Source: Candidatus Bathyarchaeota archaeon
GTDB taxonomy: Archaea > Thermoproteota > Bathyarchaeia > TCS64
Length of the DNA: 9,317 bases
Direction: 5' to 3'
Assembly (NCBI GenBank): GCA_030593155.1
Contig: JAUVHT010000024.1
Coordinates: 1 to 9,317 of the forward strand
How positions within the stretch are numbered: the first letter of the stretch is position 1; every line of letters begins with the position of its first letter. The position numbers and the translations under genes were made by a program. Shown here one piece after another: positions 5,874-9,317 of the stretch. The notes beneath the pieces were generated by a model. It ran no database searches. It was given only the letters and a program-made list of their open reading frames with translations, and was not told where the DNA came from.

Positions 5874-6601
5874 TGTCAAGTGAAAACAGTATAGTTGAAA
5901 AAACAAACTTGTTAGATCTAGAAGAGATAAATAAAGAAGCCGAAAAATATGAAATTGATCTAATTCTAATAGGAGGCAATTCGGTCAGAGCCTACACGGA
6001 ATCTAGAAGTTGGAGATTCACAAAAGATTTGGATTTTATTACTACTAGCACGAAATTAGGGCTTCTTTATGGTGTATTAAATAATTTAGGTTATACTACA
6101 ATGAAAACAGATTATGGTTTAAAAGGAAGTAAAAAAACTAATGAAAAATATTCAATCGAACTTCACATATCCGTGGACAAAGTTATTGATTGGAGTACGG
6201 GTGAGACCTATGTTTTACCAGAAGACATCTTTGAGTTATCCAAGTCCGTTCCTGTTAACGCATCATTTGAAGAGAATCAAGATCTTGAAGTTGTTGCTAG
6301 GACTGCACCAATTGAGGATGTTGTAATTATGAAATTAATGACAGCAAGACCGAGGGACCATTTTGATTCAGTAGCAATTATTCTAGATTCATTTGACAAG
6401 CTAGATAAATCTCGGTTTAAACGGATTTGCGAGAAAAATGAACTTGTAAAAACCATTAGGGAAAGAATAGAGTCGTTAATTGTTGATAATAGAAAGGGAA
6501 TAATAGCTAAATTATGGAAAGAAAATACAGGTCTTACTTTCATTGCCACTAGACAAAATGATTTAAGAAAAAAACTTCGTGCATTATTAGAAATCTTATG
6601 A
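5873..6601 (+). CDS. AbiEii/MNT-like nucleotidyltransferase, putative toxin or HEPN-modifying enzyme
   Basis: This 242-aa protein has the polymerase-beta-type nucleotidyltransferase signature of the AbiEii family (PF08843). It shows G34-G-N-S37 after a hydrophobic strand, R45 and R48, then T50-K-D52-L-D54 supplying the two metal-binding Asp. A further acidic site may be E96 in IELHI. The downstream AbiEii-type motif K154...R161-D162-x-x-D165 follows. AbiEii toxins transfer nucleotides to tRNA or other targets and are countered by AbiEi. The related MNT antitoxins AMPylate HEPN partners. Here the first glycine motif has Asn (GGNS) where GGS/GGT/GGxA is more usual. The ATG shares one base with the upstream stop (TGATG), and a weak GGGTG lies 8 nt upstream. 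The gene order, regulator then nucleotidyltransferase, is that of AbiE type IV systems. Which partner is the toxin cannot be decided from sequence. Confidence 0.82.
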   Translation: MSSENSIVEKTNLLDLEEINKEAEKYEIDLILIGGNSVRAYTESRSWRFTKDLDFITTSTKLGLLYGVLNNLGYTTMKTDYGLKGSKKTNEKYSIELHISVDKVIDWSTGETYVLPEDIFELSKSVPVNASFEENQDLEVVARTAPIEDVVIMKLMTARPRDHFDSVAIILDSFDKLDKSRFKRICEKNELVKTIRERIESLIVDNRKGIIAKLWKENTGLTFIATRQNDLRKKLRALLEIL

Positions 6602-6621
6602 CTGGTCACGCGCGACTCTAA

Positions 6622-6735
6622 ATAACGCCTAAGCAACAAGTCAACGCTCTCTTCAACGGCATGGCTCCTCTACCAGGAGAAGCGAGGTTCTCAGTGGAGA
6701 GAACCAGAGAGCTGCTTAAGATCGCGGAGTATTAG
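6622..6735 (+). pseudogene. C-terminal remnant of a disrupted gene
   Basis: Directly right of the island a frame opens after TAA (6619-6621) and runs 37 codons to TAG at 6733-6735. It reads as real protein with host-like codons: TPKQQVNALFNGMAPLP, then GEARFSVERTRELLKIAEY. The last part is an amphipathic helix like the final helix of HEPN or similar small helical proteins, but that is only a resemblance. An ATG at 6661 has no visible Shine-Dalgarno. It probably is the tail of a gene whose front was replaced when the island inserted. The rest of the gap to 6787 holds nothing I recognise. Confidence 0.45.
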
Positions 6736-6787
6736 CTGTCCTGGGTTTTTGGGGGAACTCCCTTGGACCCTAACATTATTCCTGCTC

Positions 6788-6793
6788 TTTATA
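6788..6793 (+). promoter_or_regulatory. TATA box of the MFS gene
   Basis: TTTATA (6788-6793) is centred about 28 bp before the ATG at 6819. Transcription would then start at about 6815-6819, predicting a leaderless or nearly leaderless mRNA. No Shine-Dalgarno precedes the ATG, which agrees with that. Confidence 0.6.
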
Positions 6794-6818
6794 GGTTGAT
6801 GTTCTCCATTGGTGATAC

Positions 6819-8021
6819 ATGCCCACTATTAATTTGAGGTCGTGGGGCAGGAGGCTGGCCCTGGAGGGGAACATCCGGGTGCTGGCCCTGCAGACCCTGG
6901 TCTCCCAGCTGGGCTTCGGCATGTTCTACGTGATCTGGCAGCCCTACATCCTCAAGACCGGGGTGAGCGTGCTGGGGCTCGGTGTGGTCCAGAGCGTGAT
7001 CAACTTGAGCACTGCTGTGGGCCTCATCTTCTGGGGTGCCATCTCAGATAAATTCGGTAGGAAGCCCGTGATACTGCTGGCTCACGGGTTCAAGGTTCTG
7101 GCGATCGTCGCCCTCCTGATCTCCAGCGATTTCATCTTTCTGCTGGTCTTCGCGTTCCTCATCGGCTTCTCATCGCTGTTCATGCAGGGTAATCCTGCTC
7201 GGAGCGCCCTCATCTCTGAGTCCGTCGGGGACGACAGCCGGGCCACGGCCTACAGCGTCCTGATGTCCATCTCCATGATAGTCAACACGGTGACGGCCTC
7301 CGCCGGAGGCTGGCTGGCGATGACCTCCGGCTACACCCCGATATTCTACGTCTGCTTGGTGGGCGAGGTTCTGGGCCTGATCCTGATGTTCGCCTATCTC
7401 AGGGAGACTCGGGAGCCCGTAGTGGTCGAAGGCGAGAAATCCGGGGGGATCTGGGAGGGAATCAAGGGGCTCCTACTGCCGGAGGAGGGGATGGGAAGGC
7501 TATACGCGATCCTCCTCGTGATGGGCTTCGGATACAGCACAGGATTCTCTCTGTTCTACGGGACCCTGGTGGACAACTATGGTTTCACCGAGTTCCAGCT
7601 GGGGCTTCTCTCCACGGTCTTCAACCTGACCTGGGGGCTCTCATCAATCCCAATAGGGAGGATGTCTGACAGGTTCGGGCGGAAGCCGATGCTGATGGCC
7701 TCGTGGGCCATGGCGATCATCTCCATCGTCGGCTTCATCTTCTCCAGGCGTTTCGAGATGTTCCTGCTGTTCCAGGTGGCGAGCGGGTTGGACCCCGCTT
7801 TCTGGGTCCCGGCGTGGATGGCCCTCCTCTCCGAGAAGGTTCCCTCGAACCGACGCTCCACCGTGATGGGGAAGATCGACGCAGCCGCAAGGCTGGCCGG
7901 CATCCCAGCTCCGTGGCTGGGAGGGCTGCTCTACTCGGCCTATGGATTTGGAGCCCCTTTGTCGGTGCATCTGGGATGCCTGATGTTGTCGGGTTTCCTG
8001 ATCTTTACGATGAAAGAATGA
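6819..8021 (+). CDS. Major facilitator superfamily transporter, 12 TM segments
   Basis: This is a 400-aa integral membrane protein of normal MFS length with about 12 hydrophobic segments in two homologous halves. The MFS motif A between helices 2 and 3 is G73-AIS-D77-KFG-R81-K82. It recurs in the second half as G280-RMS-D284-RFG-R288-K289. A polar central loop (about residues 195-220) separates the halves. No motif identifies the substrate; drug or small-molecule efflux is possible but unproven. The start ATG is supported by the TATA box about 28 bp upstream. It lies just right of the island and gene remnant, stands alone on the plus strand, and converges with the kinase gene 46 nt downstream. 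Codon use is GC-rich, so it belongs to the host background rather than the island. Confidence 0.9.
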   Translation: MPTINLRSWGRRLALEGNIRVLALQTLVSQLGFGMFYVIWQPYILKTGVSVLGLGVVQSVINLSTAVGLIFWGAISDKFGRKPVILLAHGFKVLAIVALLISSDFIFLLVFAFLIGFSSLFMQGNPARSALISESVGDDSRATAYSVLMSISMIVNTVTASAGGWLAMTSGYTPIFYVCLVGEVLGLILMFAYLRETREPVVVEGEKSGGIWEGIKGLLLPEEGMGRLYAILLVMGFGYSTGFSLFYGTLVDNYGFTEFQLGLLSTVFNLTWGLSSIPIGRMSDRFGRKPMLMASWAMAIISIVGFIFSRRFEMFLLFQVASGLDPAFWVPAWMALLSEKVPSNRRSTVMGKIDAAARLAGIPAPWLGGLLYSAYGFGAPLSVHLGCLMLSGFLIFTMKE

Positions 8022-8067
8022 AGGAGAACCGATCCGGCGGCTGGGAATAGAGATTTATTCAACGGGG

Positions 8068-8631
8068 TCAGCAGAGTTCCGCTTGGATTTGTTCTTCCAC
8101 TTCCTCCTCTGGCCCATTGGCATCCACGATGGTCCATCCGTTGGCCCAGGCGAGGGTGAGGGCCCTTACGTTGATCTTCTCAAGCTGATCTAGGGACTCG
8201 AACATCTCCCGCTCATGACGGTTCACGGTGATACGCCTATGGGCTTCCCCAGGGTTGACCCTGAGGAAGAAGGTGTGTCTGGGCTTGGGGAGCAGGGTGG
8301 CGAAGAAGTGGTGAGCTATGATATGGAGGGGCGGAGGGAGATATGCCGTGCCCATGAGGTAACGGACGTAAATTACGTGGTCGTACAGCCGCCAGGGGGT
8401 GTGAAGGACGCTGTTGAGAACGTCGAAGATGTAAAAGATGGCGGCGCAGAAGTGAGCGCCCTTCCCCTCGGCTAGAAGGAACCGCTTGGCCCCTATTCCG
8501 GCCCAGAAGTCGTCCGAGGGGTGGAAACGGGTGAAGACCGTGAGCCCCCTTTCTCTCAGGCTGTCCCCCAACCTCTCCGCCTGAGTGGTCTTCCCCGACC
8601 CGTCGAGACCGTCGAAGACCATGAAGACCAT
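8068..8631 (-). CDS. Divergent thymidylate-kinase-like P-loop kinase
   Basis: This 187-aa protein starts at ATG 8631. The frame is open further upstream, but that part overlaps the previous gene and is Pro/Ser-rich non-sense. The P loop F6-DGLDGSGKTT (Lys14) and the general layout match dTMP kinases. A TR-x-x-P-like element occurs at 34-38 (TRFHP), and a LID-like R132-R-I-T-V-N-R138...E142 segment lies near residue 140. However, the DR(Y/H) motif of true TMP kinases is V89-R90-Y91, so the Asp is missing, and TREP is altered. It may act on another monophosphate. Its ATG is one base after the stop of the dolichol/phytol-kinase-like gene, so they are co-transcribed, hinting at a role in the same pathway, for example a second phosphorylation of a polyprenyl phosphate. 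That is inference only. Gene symbol tmk is withheld because activity is doubtful. Confidence 0.85.
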   Translation of the reverse strand: MVFMVFDGLDGSGKTTQAERLGDSLRERGLTVFTRFHPSDDFWAGIGAKRFLLAEGKGAHFCAAIFYIFDVLNSVLHTPWRLYDHVIYVRYLMGTAYLPPPLHIIAHHFFATLLPKPRHTFFLRVNPGEAHRRITVNRHEREMFESLDQLEKINVRALTLAWANGWTIVDANGPEEEVEEQIQAELC

Positions 8632-8632
8632 G

Positions 8633-9301
8633 CTAGAACCCCCCGTCCACGACGAGGAAGGTGAGGGCACCGAGGAGGGGCACGGCGATGTTGTCGAACC
8701 CCTTCGGGGATAAAACCTCGGCGATGGCAACGACGATGGCCACCGCCAATGCGGGGAGGATTTTCTGGGCCAGTGTGAACGGATAGAGAGCGGAGAAGTA
8801 GGCTAGGCTCAGCGTGAGGGCGGTGAGGCTGGCGACGAACATGGCGAGGGTACTCTCCAGAGTCTTGCCGTTGACGAGGGCCCTTCTACCAAATCTGCGG
8901 CCTACGAGGGCCGCAGTGCTGTCGCCGTAGGCCATGGGGAGCACCCCCGCGGCGATGACGTAGGGCCTGGTGGGGAAGAGAACGGCGAGGAGGGTGAAGC
9001 TGATGGCGTAGAGGATGAGGCCCTGGCTGTGTCCCTCCTCGGTGAGGTCCGAGAGGCCTTTGAGCCTGTCCCGGAGAGCGGGGCTGGGGGAGTGGGGGGA
9101 GGCGATGAAGGTGACGAGGATGAAGGGGGCTGCGACGAGGGCGGGGGCGAGGGACCATCCGAAGAAGGGGATGACGAGGGGGAGGTTGCCGATCATGGCG
9201 TGGAGGAACTTGCGAGAGGACCTTCGCGAAATGTTCATAAATCCTTCAAGGCGATCCGAGACGAGGATCATGGCGAGGACGTAGCCGTAGCAGAGGAGCA
9301 T
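8633..9301 (-). CDS. Dolichol/phytol kinase-like membrane protein (CTP-dependent kinase family), 5' end may lie outside
   Basis: This 222-aa polytopic membrane protein belongs to the SEC59/VTE5/PF01148-type family, whose members phosphorylate lipid alcohols (dolichol, phytol, farnesol) with CTP or make CDP-lipids. Supporting motifs are R30-K-x-x-H34...G38 before the first helices of the core, A124-YGDS128 followed by AALVGRRFGR, and then N144-GKTLEST151, the family's KTLEGT with Ser for Gly. About six or seven hydrophobic segments follow one another. The ATG at 9301 has no Shine-Dalgarno and the frame remains open to the window edge, so the true start may lie upstream of the window. The product probably primes isoprenoid lipids for membrane or glycan synthesis in an archaeon. 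The kinase-like gene begins one base after its TAG stop. Confidence 0.85.
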   Translation of the reverse strand: MLLCYGYVLAMILVSDRLEGFMNISRRSSRKFLHAMIGNLPLVIPFFGWSLAPALVAAPFILVTFIASPHSPSPALRDRLKGLSDLTEEGHSQGLILYAISFTLLAVLFPTRPYVIAAGVLPMAYGDSTAALVGRRFGRRALVNGKTLESTLAMFVASLTALTLSLAYFSALYPFTLAQKILPALAVAIVVAIAEVLSPKGFDNIAVPLLGALTFLVVDGGF

Positions 9302-9317
9302 GAGGAGGAGGTCTCTG

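Larger units (their letters stand above)
4561..6614. mobile_element. A+T-rich genomic island carrying an AbiE-like gene pair
   Basis: Between about 4578 and 6600 the DNA is strikingly A+T-rich and its codons favour AAA, ATA, AGA and TTA, unlike the GC-ending codons of every other gene here. That is a clear sign of recent transfer. The left edge reads CGCGCG-N5-ACCAGT (4561-4577). The right edge is the inverted form ACTGGT-N2-CGCGCG (6601-6614), a possible pair of terminal inverted repeats. No integrase or transposase lies in the interval, so it is either a cargo cassette, a non-autonomous element or the remains of one. Gene fragments on both outer sides (4054-4200 and 6622-6735) and the tRNA-like tail at 4469-4505 suggest a repeatedly used insertion site. 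Confidence 0.55.

Noticed and set aside
6736..6787. Possible terminator hairpin (GGGGGAACTCCC region)
   Set aside because: Only three or four base pairs form and no T-run follows in the right place, so it is too weak to call.
8632..8730. N-terminal extension of the kinase-like protein
   Set aside because: The extra 33 residues are Pro/Ser-rich, overlap the upstream membrane gene in another frame, and precede the P loop, which in this family starts within the first 10 residues.
1..9317. CRISPR array, rRNA, integrase or transposase genes
   Set aside because: No short regularly spaced direct-repeat array, rRNA-like sequence, or recombinase motif was seen. The three operators at 4724-4803 are palindromes in a promoter, not CRISPR repeats.

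Overview
The window reads as a G+C-rich archaeal chromosome segment carrying one A+T-rich horizontally acquired island. Archaeal origin is inferred from four things: TATA-like elements about 25-30 nt from start codons with little or no 5' leader, a P-type ATPase whose N-terminal metal-sensing module is a TRASH/YHS domain, a dolichol/phytol-kinase-like membrane protein, and a tRNA-Gln with archaeal features and an encoded CCA end. The lineage cannot be fixed from the sequence alone.

Layout, left to right. 1-360 is a G/T-rich non-coding stretch built from a degenerate repeat of about 162 bp. It abuts a complete tRNA-Gln(TTG) at 367-442. Two small unknown genes follow on the minus strand (541-789 and 807-1115), 17 nt apart and likely co-transcribed. 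A minus-strand copper operon occupies 1317-3989: a CopA-type Cu+ ATPase with an N-terminal TRASH domain, then, 3 nt downstream, an unusual fusion of an HMA metallochaperone domain to a thioredoxin domain. The ATPase has no HMA domain of its own, so the fused protein probably supplies it in trans, together with redox chemistry.

4000-4560 is a scar-like zone. It holds a start-less plus-strand gene fragment (4054-4200), a G/T-rich stretch with a canonical G-quadruplex motif, and what looks like the 3' end of a class II tRNA (about 4469-4505). Next comes the A+T-rich island (about 4561-6614), bounded by short inverted repeats. It holds two overlapping plus-strand genes resembling an AbiE-type toxin-antitoxin or phage-defence pair. 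The first is a winged-helix AbiEi-like protein that also carries an RNxxAH (HEPN-like) motif near its C-terminus. The second is an AbiEii/MNT-like nucleotidyltransferase. Their promoter carries three copies of an 18-bp palindrome, YTTAC-N8-GTAAA, at exactly 31-bp intervals around the TATA box, a strong sign of cooperative autoregulation. Immediately right of the island is the C-terminal remnant of another gene (6622-6735).

The right third returns to G+C-rich DNA: a plus-strand MFS transporter (6819-8021) with a leaderless-type promoter, converging on a minus-strand pair made of a dolichol/phytol-kinase-like membrane enzyme (8633-9301, possibly continuing past the window) and a divergent thymidylate-kinase-like P-loop kinase one base downstream.

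The most interesting system is the island: a possible hybrid of AbiE and HEPN/MNT logic with an unusually regular triple operator. The copper operon's HMA-thioredoxin fusion is second.
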